Positions 7,520 to 15,137 of a stretch of DNA of 26,693 bases are shown here, piece after piece. The stretch is taken from the NCBI GenBank assembly GCA_045575975.1, contig JAZNFO010000012.1:1-26693 (forward strand), given 5' to 3'. Source of the stretch: RGIG8709 sp045575975 (GTDB lineage Bacteria > Bacillota > Clostridia > Monoglobales > Monoglobaceae). Every line of letters starts with the position of its first letter. Positions within the stretch are counted from its first letter, which is position 1. The notes beneath the pieces were generated by a model. That model was not told the DNA's origin, searched no databases, and saw only the letters and a program-made list of their open reading frames with translations. Made by a program: the position numbers and the translations under genes.

Positions 7520-7548
7520 TTGAAATATTTTAAATTGTGTGATATAAT
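7520..7548 (+). promoter_or_regulatory. Sigma-A promoter of secG
   Basis: TTGAAA (7520-7525) and TATAAT (7543-7548) are separated by 17 bases and lie about 40 bases before the secG ATG. Confidence 0.88.
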
Positions 7549-7586
7549 CTTGCTGTTAATGTGTAAACGAGGAGGAAAAAAATAAT

Positions 7587-8030
7587 ATGCAGAATGTACT
7601 AATAGTTATTCATGTTATTATATCAGTTATCTTAATTGCGGTTGTTTTATTACAGCATGGTAAACAGCAGGGGCTTTCCGGTTCAATTGCCGGCGGTGCT
7701 GAAACATTTTTCGGTAAAAACAAGGGCAGAACAATAGATGCAATGCTCAAGAAATTTACATCAGTTTTTGCTGCTTTGTTTATTATATCATCTGTTACAC
7801 TTGCACTTGTAACTGTTAATGAACAGAACAAACTTATGGAAGAACTGCAAGGGGCACAGCAGAGTGAAACTGCAGGGGAAGAAAATGTTCAGGTTACAAT
7901 GGACGAAGAAGGAAACCTTGTTGATGCAAATGGTAACATCATAATGACAAGCGACCAGGTTAAAGAGCAGGAAGCAAAACAGGCTGCTGAAGCTGAAAGT
8001 GCAGAAGCTGAAACAGAAACAGCTGAATAA
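7587..8030 (+). CDS. secG: Protein translocase subunit SecG with long acidic tail
   Basis: The first 75 residues are a typical SecG: hydrophobic segment 1 (about 4-22, VLIVIHVIISVILIAVVLL), the conserved QHGKQQGLSGSIAGGAETFFGKNKGR loop, and segment 2 (about 54-75). SecG is the small, non-essential partner of SecY and SecE in the membrane translocon. The protein is 147 residues, about twice the usual length, because of a C-terminal tail of about 70 residues rich in Glu, Ala and Gln that ends in AEAESAEAETETAE. The ATG is preceded by GAGGAGG. It has its own promoter and terminator, and rnr follows, which is the usual secG-rnr order (smpB is not here). Confidence 0.93.
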   Translation: MQNVLIVIHVIISVILIAVVLLQHGKQQGLSGSIAGGAETFFGKNKGRTIDAMLKKFTSVFAALFIISSVTLALVTVNEQNKLMEELQGAQQSETAGEENVQVTMDEEGNLVDANGNIIMTSDQVKEQEAKQAAEAESAEAETETAE

Positions 8031-8052
8031 TAAAATTTAACAGGTTTAAAAT

Positions 8053-8078
8053 CCGCCCCAAATATTTGGGGCGGTTTT
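8053..8078 (+). terminator. Intrinsic terminator between secG and rnr
   Basis: A perfect inverted repeat of 11 bases per arm (CCGCCCCAAAT with ATTTGGGGCGG) is followed by TTTT. No clear promoter follows it, so rnr may depend on partial read-through. Confidence 0.85.
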
Positions 8079-8121
8079 GCATATAATAAAGGTATCTTTA
8101 TAACAGGAAAGGAAAGTGGTT

Positions 8122-10098
8122 ATGGTATCTTTGTCAGAAATTTTAAGATATTATCATATAACGCCTCAATTTCCTCCCGGTGCCGTTTTGATGACTCAAA
8201 AAATGCCGACTGAGGTTTTGGATAAGGATTTAAAAGGCAGACTTGACCTTACAGATCTTCTTATCTTTACAATTGACGGAGACGATGCCAAAGATTTTGA
8301 TGATGCGGTGAGTCTTGAAAAAAATGAGAAGGGAAATTATGTCCTTGGTGTTCATATTGCTGATGTAAGCCATTATGTAACCGAAAATTCTCCTATAGAT
8401 GCGGCGGCTTTTATGAGAGGGACAAGCGTTTATCTTATTGACACAGTTGTTCCAATGCTTCCTTTTGAGCTTTCAAGCGGTCTTTGCAGTTTAAAACCAG
8501 GTGTTATAAGACTCACACTTTCTGTTTTTATGGAGATTACGCCAAAGGGAATAGTAAAGGATTATAGAATACACGAAAGCTTTATAAAATCAAAATATCG
8601 TATGACATATAAAAATGTTGCAAAAATTCTGGACGGGGATAAGGAGCTTATATCTCAGTATGGGGAAATTGTTTCTATATTAAGAGATATGAATTATCTT
8701 TCGGAAATTTTGGGAAAAGAAAGAAAAAAGAACGGCTCCATTGATTTTGTAACCAGTGAGGCATATATAAAGCTTGATGAAAAAGGAAAGCCTCTTTCTG
8801 TGGAGAAATATCCTGTCTTAAGGTCTAATTCAATTATCGAGGAATTTATGCTTATTGCCAACGAAACTGTGGCAAAGCATATGATAAAAAATTCTCTCCC
8901 GTCAGTTTTTCGTGTTCACGAAGAGCCTTCCTATGAAAAGATTGAAAGACTTTTAAAGGTTCTGCCGGTTCTTGGGGTGAATCAGCCTTTAAAAGACGGG
9001 AAAGACCCAAAGGATTATCAAAAAATTATCCAAGAGGTAAAGGGAAAAGAAAACGAAAATATAGTGAATTATATTGTCCTTCGTTCTATGTCAAAGGCAA
9101 AATATTCGGAGAATAATCTTGGCCATTTCGGACTCAGTAAGGAATATTATTGTCATTTTACATCTCCCATAAGAAGATACCCCGATCTTATAACCCACAG
9201 AATTTTAAAAGCATCAATTCATAAAAAGTCCGATATTGAAAAATATTTGCCATATACTGTAAGTGCCGCAGCATTTGCAACAGAAACGGAGATAAATGCA
9301 CAGAATGCGGAAACCGATTATGAAAAGGTTAAAAAAGTCCAGTTTATGGAGGATAAAATCGGAGAGGTTTTCGAGGGGAATATTTCCCATGTAACTGCAA
9401 ACGGATTTTTTGTGGAGCTTGACAATACCATTGAGGGGTATGTTTCTGCAAGAACAATAGAAGATGATGTTTATGTTATATCGGATAATCTTCTTTCGCT
9501 TACTGGAGTTTCAAATCACAAAAGATATACAATAGGCGACAGAATAAAAATAAAGGTAGATTTTGCAGACAGTGAAAGCCTGACCCTCGACTTTGTTATA
9601 TATGAAAAGAACAGGAGAAAGGGAAAAGGGACTTTAAAATCCAGAGCCTCCAGAAAAGCTATAAAGGCACTAAAAAAAGAGTCAAAAGAGCTTCGTGAGG
9701 AAAGAGAACAAAAAAGAATAGCCATAGATTATGAGGCGGAAAAGGCGTGGGAGGCTGCAAGGTTAAAGGTTTTAAAGCCATATATAAAAGAGCTTGGTAT
9801 AGAAAATATGGAATCAAGATTTGTGAGGGTTAGCTTTGAAGATTTCTGGAATATAAATATAAATTCGGTTATAAGAGAAGCATACAAAAAGGATAGCTTT
9901 GAAAACAGCGAAAAAATCCTTGGGGCAGCACGGCTCAGCTTTAATAATTTAATGCTTGTTGTTTCAACTAGTCTGTCTTTGGATATTGAAGAAAACTTAA
10001 AGAAAAATTATGAGAGGGAACTTGAAAAGATTTTCAGAGAGCTTATGAAAAAACTGAAAAAAAGATTAAAAAGCGGTGATACAAATGAAAGAAAATAA
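8122..10098 (+). CDS. rnr: RNase R-like exoribonuclease without N-terminal cold-shock domains
   Basis: The RNB catalytic domain (about 40-360) is complete: the metal-binding acidic cluster IDGDDAKDFDDAV (51-63), VHIADVSHYV, FRVHEEPSYE and HFTSPIRRYPDLITHRIL. The oligonucleotide S1 domain follows (about 413-494, GEVFEGNISHVTANGFFVEL). The enzyme degrades RNA 3' to 5', including structured RNA. It starts right at the linker before RNB (ITPQFPPGAV), so the helix-turn-helix and both cold-shock domains of normal RNase R (about 200 residues) are missing. The 91 bases to secG cannot hold them. A C-terminal extension of about 160 residues follows S1: a Lys/Arg/Glu-rich helix, then a more globular part and a basic tail. 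The ATG at 8122 was chosen because AGGAAAGGA lies 8 bases before; the GTG at 8116 lies too close to it. It overlaps the next gene by 14 bp. Confidence 0.9.
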   Translation: MVSLSEILRYYHITPQFPPGAVLMTQKMPTEVLDKDLKGRLDLTDLLIFTIDGDDAKDFDDAVSLEKNEKGNYVLGVHIADVSHYVTENSPIDAAAFMRGTSVYLIDTVVPMLPFELSSGLCSLKPGVIRLTLSVFMEITPKGIVKDYRIHESFIKSKYRMTYKNVAKILDGDKELISQYGEIVSILRDMNYLSEILGKERKKNGSIDFVTSEAYIKLDEKGKPLSVEKYPVLRSNSIIEEFMLIANETVAKHMIKNSLPSVFRVHEEPSYEKIERLLKVLPVLGVNQPLKDGKDPKDYQKIIQEVKGKENENIVNYIVLRSMSKAKYSENNLGHFGLSKEYYCHFTSPIRRYPDLITHRILKASIHKKSDIEKYLPYTVSAAAFATETEINAQNAETDYEKVKKVQFMEDKIGEVFEGNISHVTANGFFVELDNTIEGYVSARTIEDDVYVISDNLLSLTGVSNHKRYTIGDRIKIKVDFADSESLTLDFVIYEKNRRKGKGTLKSRASRKAIKALKKESKELREEREQKRIAIDYEAEKAWEAARLKVLKPYIKELGIENMESRFVRVSFEDFWNININSVIREAYKKDSFENSEKILGAARLSFNNLMLVVSTSLSLDIEENLKKNYERELEKIFRELMKKLKKRLKSGDTNERK

Positions 10099-10822
10099 AA
10101 CTGTTATAATAACCGGCGCATCCAGAGGAATAGGAAAAGAAACTGCTGCCTTATTTGCAAAAAATGGATACAATGTTGTTGCGAATTATAATAATTCAGA
10201 GGATGAGGCAAAATCACTTCTTTCGATGCTTTCAGATTATAATGTGAATATATTTAAAGCAGATGTTTCAAAAAAAACAGAAACAGATTTAATGTGTGAA
10301 TTTGCTATAGAAAAATATGGGAAGATAGATGCTCTTGTGAACAATGCAGGAATATCTTTTGCAACCTGCCTTTTTTCGGACACGAAAAAGGAGGACTGGA
10401 ATAAGGTGTATGGCACCAATGTTTTCGGCGTGTTTAATTGTGTTCAGTCTGTGATGCCTTATATGATTCACGAAAAGTCAGGAAGTATAGTAAATGTATC
10501 CTCTATATGGGGGATAACGGGTGCATCCTGTGAGGCGCTTTATTCTTCCTCAAAGGCTGCGGTGATTGGCTTTACCAAAGCTATGGCAAAAGAGCTTGCT
10601 CCGTCTGGAATAAGAGTTAATGCAGTGGCTCCCGGTGTTATTAAAACAGAAATGAATGATTTCTTGTCTCAGGATGAAAAAGATGCACTTTGCGGGGAAA
10701 TTCCCCTGGGAAGATGGGGAATGCCTTCAGAGGTTGCAGACTCTATATATTTTCTTGCTGAAAATTCTTCATATATAACAGGACAGGTGCTGACGGTTGA
10801 CGGGGGATTTATTGGAATATGA
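10085..10822 (+). CDS. ymfI: SDR-family oxidoreductase, probable EF-P 5-aminopentanone reductase (YmfI-like)
   Basis: The 245-residue short-chain dehydrogenase has the NAD(P)-binding TGASRGIG (10-17), NNAG (86-89), and the catalytic triad Ser140 (VSSIWG), Tyr153 and Lys157 (YSSSK). VDGGFIG closes the protein. The motif IWGITGASCEALYSSSKAAVIGFTKA is closer to YmfI, which reduces 5-aminopentanone on the conserved lysine of elongation factor P, than to FabG of fatty acid synthesis, and no fab genes are nearby. A general FabG-like reductase remains possible. The ATG at 10085 lies inside the end of rnr, and its own stop overlaps the GNAT start as ATGA, so the three genes are coupled. Confidence 0.75.
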   Translation: MKENKTVIITGASRGIGKETAALFAKNGYNVVANYNNSEDEAKSLLSMLSDYNVNIFKADVSKKTETDLMCEFAIEKYGKIDALVNNAGISFATCLFSDTKKEDWNKVYGTNVFGVFNCVQSVMPYMIHEKSGSIVNVSSIWGITGASCEALYSSSKAAVIGFTKAMAKELAPSGIRVNAVAPGVIKTEMNDFLSQDEKDALCGEIPLGRWGMPSEVADSIYFLAENSSYITGQVLTVDGGFIGI

Positions 10823-11622
10823 AAATAAGACTTGCCGAAATTAAAGACACTGATGCGCTTAAAGCTATGTGGCTTGATATTTTTGAAGATTCTGAAAAGT
10901 TTGTTGAATGGAATTTTGAAAACAATTATAATCCTCAAAATGTGGTTTTGTGTGAGGAGGAGGGAGAAATTGTTTCATCTCTTCATCTTATTCCATATGA
11001 TGTGAAAATAAAAGGGGAAATGTATAAGGCTGACTATATTTCTGCAGTTGCAACTCTTGAAAAGGTGAGAGGCTATGGATATGCATCTAAAGTTTTGTTA
11101 TATGCCCTTGATGAAATAAAAAGAAGGGGAAAGGATATTGCTTTTTTAGTGCCGGCAATCAACGGGTTCTATGAAAAATTCGGCTTTTTAAATATTCTTG
11201 AAAAGGAAGAGGTTTGCTTTAAAAAAGAAGCAAAGGATATTGAAATTACCGATAATAAAGATGCCTTGTATGAAATTTATTCAGAATGTATGAAGAATAA
11301 GGATAATTGTCTATTGAGAAGCAAAACGGATATGTCTCTTATTTTAGATGATGCCTTAGAAAACACTAAGGGAGAGATAAAAGTCCTTCCCGATAATTCA
11401 GGGTATGTTATATTTAAAAATAAAAAAGAATGTATTCAGCTTTTTGAAATAATGGCAAAGTGTGAGGAGCGGGAAGAAAAGCTATTAGGGTATCTTGGAA
11501 GTTTTGGCAAAGAAATAAAAAAAACTTTGCCACCTGTTATGATAAAAGCTGTAAATGAAAAAATCGGGATAAATCCAGAAGAAATATCCCGATATAATTC
11601 GTATTTTAATTTGATATTATAA
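10819..11622 (+). CDS. GNAT-family N-acetyltransferase
   Basis: The 267-residue protein has a GNAT fold in its first 130 residues. The acetyl-CoA binding motif A reads VATLEKVRGYGYASKVL (77-93), with the RGYGYA pyrophosphate loop, and AINGFYEKFGF is the usual C-terminal strand-helix. The remaining 130 residues form a second domain, a layout like Eis-type two-domain acetyltransferases. The substrate cannot be read from the sequence. It overlaps the SDR gene by 4 bp and is the last gene of the rnr unit. Its 3' end contains the terminator of the convergent proA-pfp operon, and only one base separates the two stop codons. Confidence 0.85.
   Translation: MKIRLAEIKDTDALKAMWLDIFEDSEKFVEWNFENNYNPQNVVLCEEEGEIVSSLHLIPYDVKIKGEMYKADYISAVATLEKVRGYGYASKVLLYALDEIKRRGKDIAFLVPAINGFYEKFGFLNILEKEEVCFKKEAKDIEITDNKDALYEIYSECMKNKDNCLLRSKTDMSLILDDALENTKGEIKVLPDNSGYVIFKNKKECIQLFEIMAKCEEREEKLLGYLGSFGKEIKKTLPPVMIKAVNEKIGINPEEISRYNSYFNLIL
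11558..11593 (-). terminator. Terminator of the proA-pfp operon, inside the GNAT coding region
   Basis: On the minus strand ATCGGGATA (11593-11585) pairs perfectly with TATCCCGAT (11571-11563) over a 13-base loop, followed by six T (11563-11558). It lies 31 bases beyond the pfp stop codon, within the last 65 bases of the opposing GNAT gene. Confidence 0.75.
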
Positions 11623-11623
11623 A

Positions 11624-12844
11624 TTATTCTGCAAATTTAATAAGTCCGTTTTCATAAACGGTTGGAAGTTCTCCCTCTATGAGAGGTGCTGCATAATCGA
11701 AGAATTTCTCAGTAACAGAGAAACCGTCTTCTGTAAGCATTTCAAGGGGGATTTTCTTTTCAAAATTTGCAACCTTTTGAGCGTCAAATGCTTCAATTTC
11801 AACCTTGTATGGTTTGTCGGAAATTCTCTTGAAACCAGCCATAACCCCTGTTTGTCCGTTCTGTGCCATTGTATATGCACCCATACCTACTCTAACTGAT
11901 TCTTCAATATCTGTGCGGGATGCAAGTGCAGAGAAACATCTCTGGAGAGTGCTAAGCTCAATTGTTCTTGTTTTAATTCCAAGCTCAGTTGAAATAAGGT
12001 TTTCAACAATTCTTCCAACTCCGCCTAAAACTGCGTGACTGAAGCTGTCATCTGCCTTTGCTCTTTTTGAAAGAGCCTCGCCGACATATGCTCCGTCTTT
12101 ATTTTTGATACCTTCTGATAAGGCTATCATAACAGTTCCTTTTTCATTTGCAACCTTTTCAACTTTTTTGATAAAACTGTTTTCGTCAAATGGTGATTCG
12201 GGAACTGCAATTATATCTGTGAAGGTTTTTCCGCCCTGATTTGCAAGAGCAGCAGCTGCTGTAAGCCAGCCTGCATTCCTTCCCATTATTTCTAAGATAA
12301 CAACAGACTTCATTTTGTAAACTCCGGTATCAAGAGCAAGCTGCTTAACAGAGTTTGCAACAAATTTTGCAGCAGAACCAAATCCCGGTGTGTGGTCAGT
12401 TAAATAAAGGTCATTATCTATTGTTTTTGGAACACCAACAATTAAAATATCATTAATATTCTTTTCTTTTGCATAGCGGGAAAGCTTTGCAACTGTGTCC
12501 ATTGAATCGTTTCCGCCAATGTAAAAGAATTTTTTTATATCGTGCTTTTTGAAAATTTCAAATATTTTTATGTATGTCCCTTCGTCTTCCTTAACATCAG
12601 GAAGTTTTTTTCTGCAGGAACCAAGGAAGGATGAGGGTGTCTGCTTAAGTAAGTTGAGCTTAAAATCATCCTTGAAATCACTCATATCTCGGAAATTCTC
12701 TGCTAAAACTCCTTCAATTCCGTTGAGTGCACCAAAAACAGTGTCCACGGAAGAATCACCGAATGCCCCTTTGATAACACCTGCTAGTGTTGCGTTGATT
12801 GCGCAGGTGGGTCCGCCTGATTGTGCTGTTAAAACGTTGTTCAT
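11624..12844 (-). CDS. pfp: 6-phosphofructokinase, PPi-dependent type
   Basis: The 406-residue enzyme phosphorylates fructose 6-phosphate to fructose 1,6-bisphosphate. TAQSGGPTCAINATL forms the N-terminal phosphate-binding loop. GGNDSMDT (110-117) has Asp where ATP enzymes have Gly (GGDGS), and VPKTIDND (138-145) has Lys140 where ATP enzymes have Gly (PGTIDND). Both changes mark pyrophosphate as phosphoryl donor in characterised relatives. Asp143 is the expected catalytic base, and MGRNAGWLTAAAALA binds substrate. Length fits the clostridial group. It is second in an operon with proA (18-base gap, AAGGAGA site). Donor use is inferred from residues and would make glycolysis reversible and ATP-saving. 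Confidence 0.9.
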   Translation of the reverse strand: MNNVLTAQSGGPTCAINATLAGVIKGAFGDSSVDTVFGALNGIEGVLAENFRDMSDFKDDFKLNLLKQTPSSFLGSCRKKLPDVKEDEGTYIKIFEIFKKHDIKKFFYIGGNDSMDTVAKLSRYAKEKNINDILIVGVPKTIDNDLYLTDHTPGFGSAAKFVANSVKQLALDTGVYKMKSVVILEIMGRNAGWLTAAAALANQGGKTFTDIIAVPESPFDENSFIKKVEKVANEKGTVMIALSEGIKNKDGAYVGEALSKRAKADDSFSHAVLGGVGRIVENLISTELGIKTRTIELSTLQRCFSALASRTDIEESVRVGMGAYTMAQNGQTGVMAGFKRISDKPYKVEIEAFDAQKVANFEKKIPLEMLTEDGFSVTEKFFDYAAPLIEGELPTVYENGLIKFAE

Positions 12845-12862
12845 AATCTTTTTCTCCTTTAT

Positions 12863-14107
12863 TTATCTTATTTGTCCGTTTCCTTCTATTATGTATTTGT
12901 ATGTAGTAAGTGCCGGAAGTCCCATTGGCCCTCTTGCATGAAGCTTTTGGGTGCTTATTCCGATTTCTGCACCAAATCCAAATTCACCACCGTCTGTAAA
13001 GCGCGTTGATGCATTATGATAAACGGCAGCCGCGTCTATCATATTTAAAAACTTAACTGCATTTTCTTCATTTTCTGTAATTATTGCCTCTGAATGCATT
13101 GTACCGTGAGTGTTAATGTGTTCTATTGCCAGGTCTATGCTTTCTGTAACCTTTATGGCAATTTTCAGGTCTAAAAATTCTTCATCCCATTCATCTTCTT
13201 TTGCCAGTGGAATGTCGGGATATTTATTTGTTATATATTCATCCCCAAGAATTTCAACATTTTTGTTTTTAAGTTCAGGGATAATCACCCTAAGAAAATC
13301 ATCTGCGATTTTTTTGTGCAAAATAATTTTCTCCGCAGCATTGCAGACAGAGGGGCGGGATGTTTTTGCATTTATTATAATATCCCTTGCTTTTTCAAAG
13401 TCTGCAAATTCGTCAATATAAATATGACAGTTTCCGGTTCCTGTCTGGATTGCAGGAACGGTTGAATTTTCAACAACAGAACGGATAAGATTTGCACCAC
13501 CGCGGGGAATAATAACATCGAGATATTTATCCATTTTCATAAGATTCAGTGCACTGTCTCTTGAAATATCTTCAACTAAAGATATAGTTCCGTCAGGAAG
13601 ACCTGCATCCTTCAATGCATCGTTCATAACCTTGACTATTGCTATATTTGAATTTATAGCTTCTTTTCCGCCACGGAGAATAACTGCATTTCCTGATTTT
13701 AAGGTAAGTGAGGCAGCATCTGCAGTGACATTTGGTCTTGCCTCGTATATGATACCCACAACTCCAAGAGGTACCCGAACTTTGCTGATTTTAAGTCCGT
13801 TTGGTCTTGTGGTTTCTTCCAGAACTGAGCCAACAGGGTCATCAAGAGTCACAATTTTTCTGATACCATCTGCAATATCCGAAATTCTTTCTTTTGTAAG
13901 AAGAAGTCTGTCAATTAAAACATCCTTAACAGAATTTTTCTTTGCATCTTCAATATCTTTTTTGTTGGCATCAAGAATAAAATCAATATTATTTTTAAGG
14001 GCATCTGCAATTTTCAAAAGAGCATTGTTTTTTTCCTCTGTGCTCAAAACTGCAAGGTATGATGCCGCTTTTTTTGCTTTTTTGCCTGTTTCTGTAAGAT
14101 TGTTCAA
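12863..14107 (-). CDS. proA: Gamma-glutamyl phosphate reductase (proline biosynthesis)
   Basis: The 414-residue aldehyde-dehydrogenase-fold enzyme makes glutamate 5-semialdehyde from gamma-glutamyl phosphate with NADPH. VPLGVVGIIYEARPNVTADAASL (112-134), ILRGGKEA (143-150), PRGGANLI (201-208) and catalytic Cys255 in TSRPSVCNAAEK are all present, as is the C-terminal RGPMGLPALTTYKYIIEGNGQIR. The only suitable start is TTG (14107-14105), 9 bases after AGGAG; no in-frame ATG is near. The partner kinase proB is not in the window. It is transcribed with pfp from a promoter at 14140-14168, an unusual pairing. Confidence 0.95.
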   Translation of the reverse strand: MNNLTETGKKAKKAASYLAVLSTEEKNNALLKIADALKNNIDFILDANKKDIEDAKKNSVKDVLIDRLLLTKERISDIADGIRKIVTLDDPVGSVLEETTRPNGLKISKVRVPLGVVGIIYEARPNVTADAASLTLKSGNAVILRGGKEAINSNIAIVKVMNDALKDAGLPDGTISLVEDISRDSALNLMKMDKYLDVIIPRGGANLIRSVVENSTVPAIQTGTGNCHIYIDEFADFEKARDIIINAKTSRPSVCNAAEKIILHKKIADDFLRVIIPELKNKNVEILGDEYITNKYPDIPLAKEDEWDEEFLDLKIAIKVTESIDLAIEHINTHGTMHSEAIITENEENAVKFLNMIDAAAVYHNASTRFTDGGEFGFGAEIGISTQKLHARGPMGLPALTTYKYIIEGNGQIR

Positions 14108-14139
14108 AATAATTAGCTCCTAAATTTTAAGTTTATATA

Positions 14140-14168
14140 AGTATATCATACCAAAATAAATTATACAA
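14140..14168 (-). promoter_or_regulatory. Promoter of the proA-pfp operon
   Basis: On the minus strand TTGTAT (14168-14163), a 17-base spacer and TATACT (14145-14140) with a TGA just before the -10 box (extended -10). An inverted repeat CCTCTAAA...TTTAGAGG (14184-14213) lies just upstream of the -35 box; its role is unknown. Confidence 0.7.
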
Positions 14169-14300
14169 GGGTAAATTTTTAAACCTCTAAAAAGTTATAT
14201 CTGTATTTAGAGGGAGAAAATTGAAAAACAAAAAGTATATAAAGAAATCAACCTGACAAAACATTCAAAAACATCAAACACTTTCACTGTGAAAATATAG

Positions 14301-14330
14301 AAAAAAGGCGCCTCTTAAGAGGTGCCTTTT
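14301..14330 (-). terminator. Terminator of tRNA-Leu
   Basis: GGCACCTCTT pairs with AAGAGGCGCC (one A-C mismatch on this strand), followed by six T on the minus strand. Read on the plus strand it has a G-U pair and five T, so it could act in both directions. Confidence 0.75.
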
Positions 14331-14417
14331 TGGTGCGGGTAACAGGACTTGAACCTGCATGAAATCGCTTTCACATGGACCTGAACCATGCGCGTCTGCC
14401 AATTCCGCCATATCCGC
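14331..14417 (-). tRNA. tRNA-Leu (anticodon CAG)
   Basis: The 87-nt gene starts GCGGATA (14417-14411). The D-arm is GGCGGAATTGGCAGAC. The anticodon stem CATGG/CCATG encloses loop TTCAGGT with anticodon CAG. The long variable arm TGAAA-GCGA-TTTCA is typical of class II tRNAs, and the T-arm has loop TTCAAGT. The 3' end TACCCGCA is followed by an encoded CCA. The acceptor stem has one A-C mismatch at pair 5-68. It reads the CUG leucine codon. It has its own promoter and terminator. Confidence 0.95.
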
Positions 14418-14441
14418 AGATTTCTAATTTAAATCCTATGT

Positions 14442-14470
14442 ATTATATCATTTTCTGAAAGCTAAGTCAA
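14442..14470 (-). promoter_or_regulatory. Promoter of tRNA-Leu
   Basis: On the minus strand TTGACT (14470-14465), a 17-base spacer and TATAAT (14447-14442), with TGA before the -10 box, lie 25 bases upstream of the tRNA. Confidence 0.88.
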
Positions 14471-14751
14471 GATTTATTATTAAAAATGGTAAAATACGGG
14501 GTGCATTAGTTTACAGAATACCAAAAAAAGTGTTTTCAAACAGATTTTTTTAAAAAAATTTTTTCAAAATAATGTGGTTTTTGATAAAATTTAAATAAAA
14601 AATGTCAATTTATTGAAATTGAATGCCAAAAGAAAAAACGAATTGTTGTGTTTTTTCCAGAACATGGTAAAATTATATTAGATTAAATTTAAGCTATAAA
14701 AAAACAATTTCATGAAATTAAAAAAATTGAGGGGAGGAAATCAGATTACCT
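14471..14751. other. AT-rich intergenic region before the DUF6514 gene
   Basis: No gene was found. It contains long A and T runs (14540-14610). A weak plus-strand promoter candidate is TTGTGT (14646-14651), a 16-base spacer and TAAAAT (14668-14673) with TGG before it. The ribosome binding site GGGGAGG (14731-14737) lies near the end. Confidence 0.4.
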
Positions 14752-15009
14752 ATGATAAATATGGAAACAAAAAATTTGTGTTTCAAAGTTAAATATGATG
14801 ATTTTGATGCAATCTATTCTGTTGTGGAAAATCCAAAGCTTGGATTACCTGCTTATGGTATAAGGGTTGAATGCGGTGAGAATAATTCAGACTGTATGGA
14901 AAATATATTTTTCACGGCAGAAGAAGCCATTGAAAGATGTAAATGGCTCGGTGAAAACGAAGTGTTTACTCAAGGCTTCAGGGATGTTATGGCTGATATT
15001 ATGCAGTAA
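14752..15009 (+). CDS. DUF6514 family small protein
   Basis: The 85-residue soluble protein starts MINMETKNLCFKVKYDDFDA and has a middle YSVVENPKLGLPAYGIRVEC. The end is FFTAEEAIERCKWLGENEVF with a C-terminal helix. This pattern (a strand-rich half with YGI-V, then a helix with A-E-A) matches the clostridial DUF6514 family, whose function is unknown. The ATG at 14752 is 14 bases after GGGGAGG, a long gap; ATG 14761 is a possible but more distant alternative. It is followed by a gap of 128 bases and a sporulation-type deacetylase on the same strand, but no shared function is evident. Confidence 0.7.
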   Translation: MINMETKNLCFKVKYDDFDAIYSVVENPKLGLPAYGIRVECGENNSDCMENIFFTAEEAIERCKWLGENEVFTQGFRDVMADIMQ

Positions 15010-15137
15010 ATCATTTTAACAGAGAAGCGTTTTTCTGAATACTTTGCTTGTTTTTATTTACAAGTGAGAACATAAATTCTAAAAGCAAAATAGCCTTCAT
15101 ATATTTATACTACCTAAATGAAAGGAGTGTAAATCTT

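Noticed and set aside
10085..10822. Assignment as FabG of fatty acid synthesis
   Set aside because: No fatty acid genes are nearby, and the WG-x-x-GASCE motif fits the YmfI group better, although FabG-like activity cannot be excluded.
13632..14123. Plus-strand frame of 163 codons opposite proA
   Set aside because: It is the antisense shadow of a well-conserved gene with no ribosome binding site or family features.
14184..14213. Inverted repeat CCTCTAAA...TTTAGAGG as a terminator or attenuator
   Set aside because: It lies upstream of the proA promoter, is not followed by a T-run and has a long loop; it is only mentioned with the promoter.
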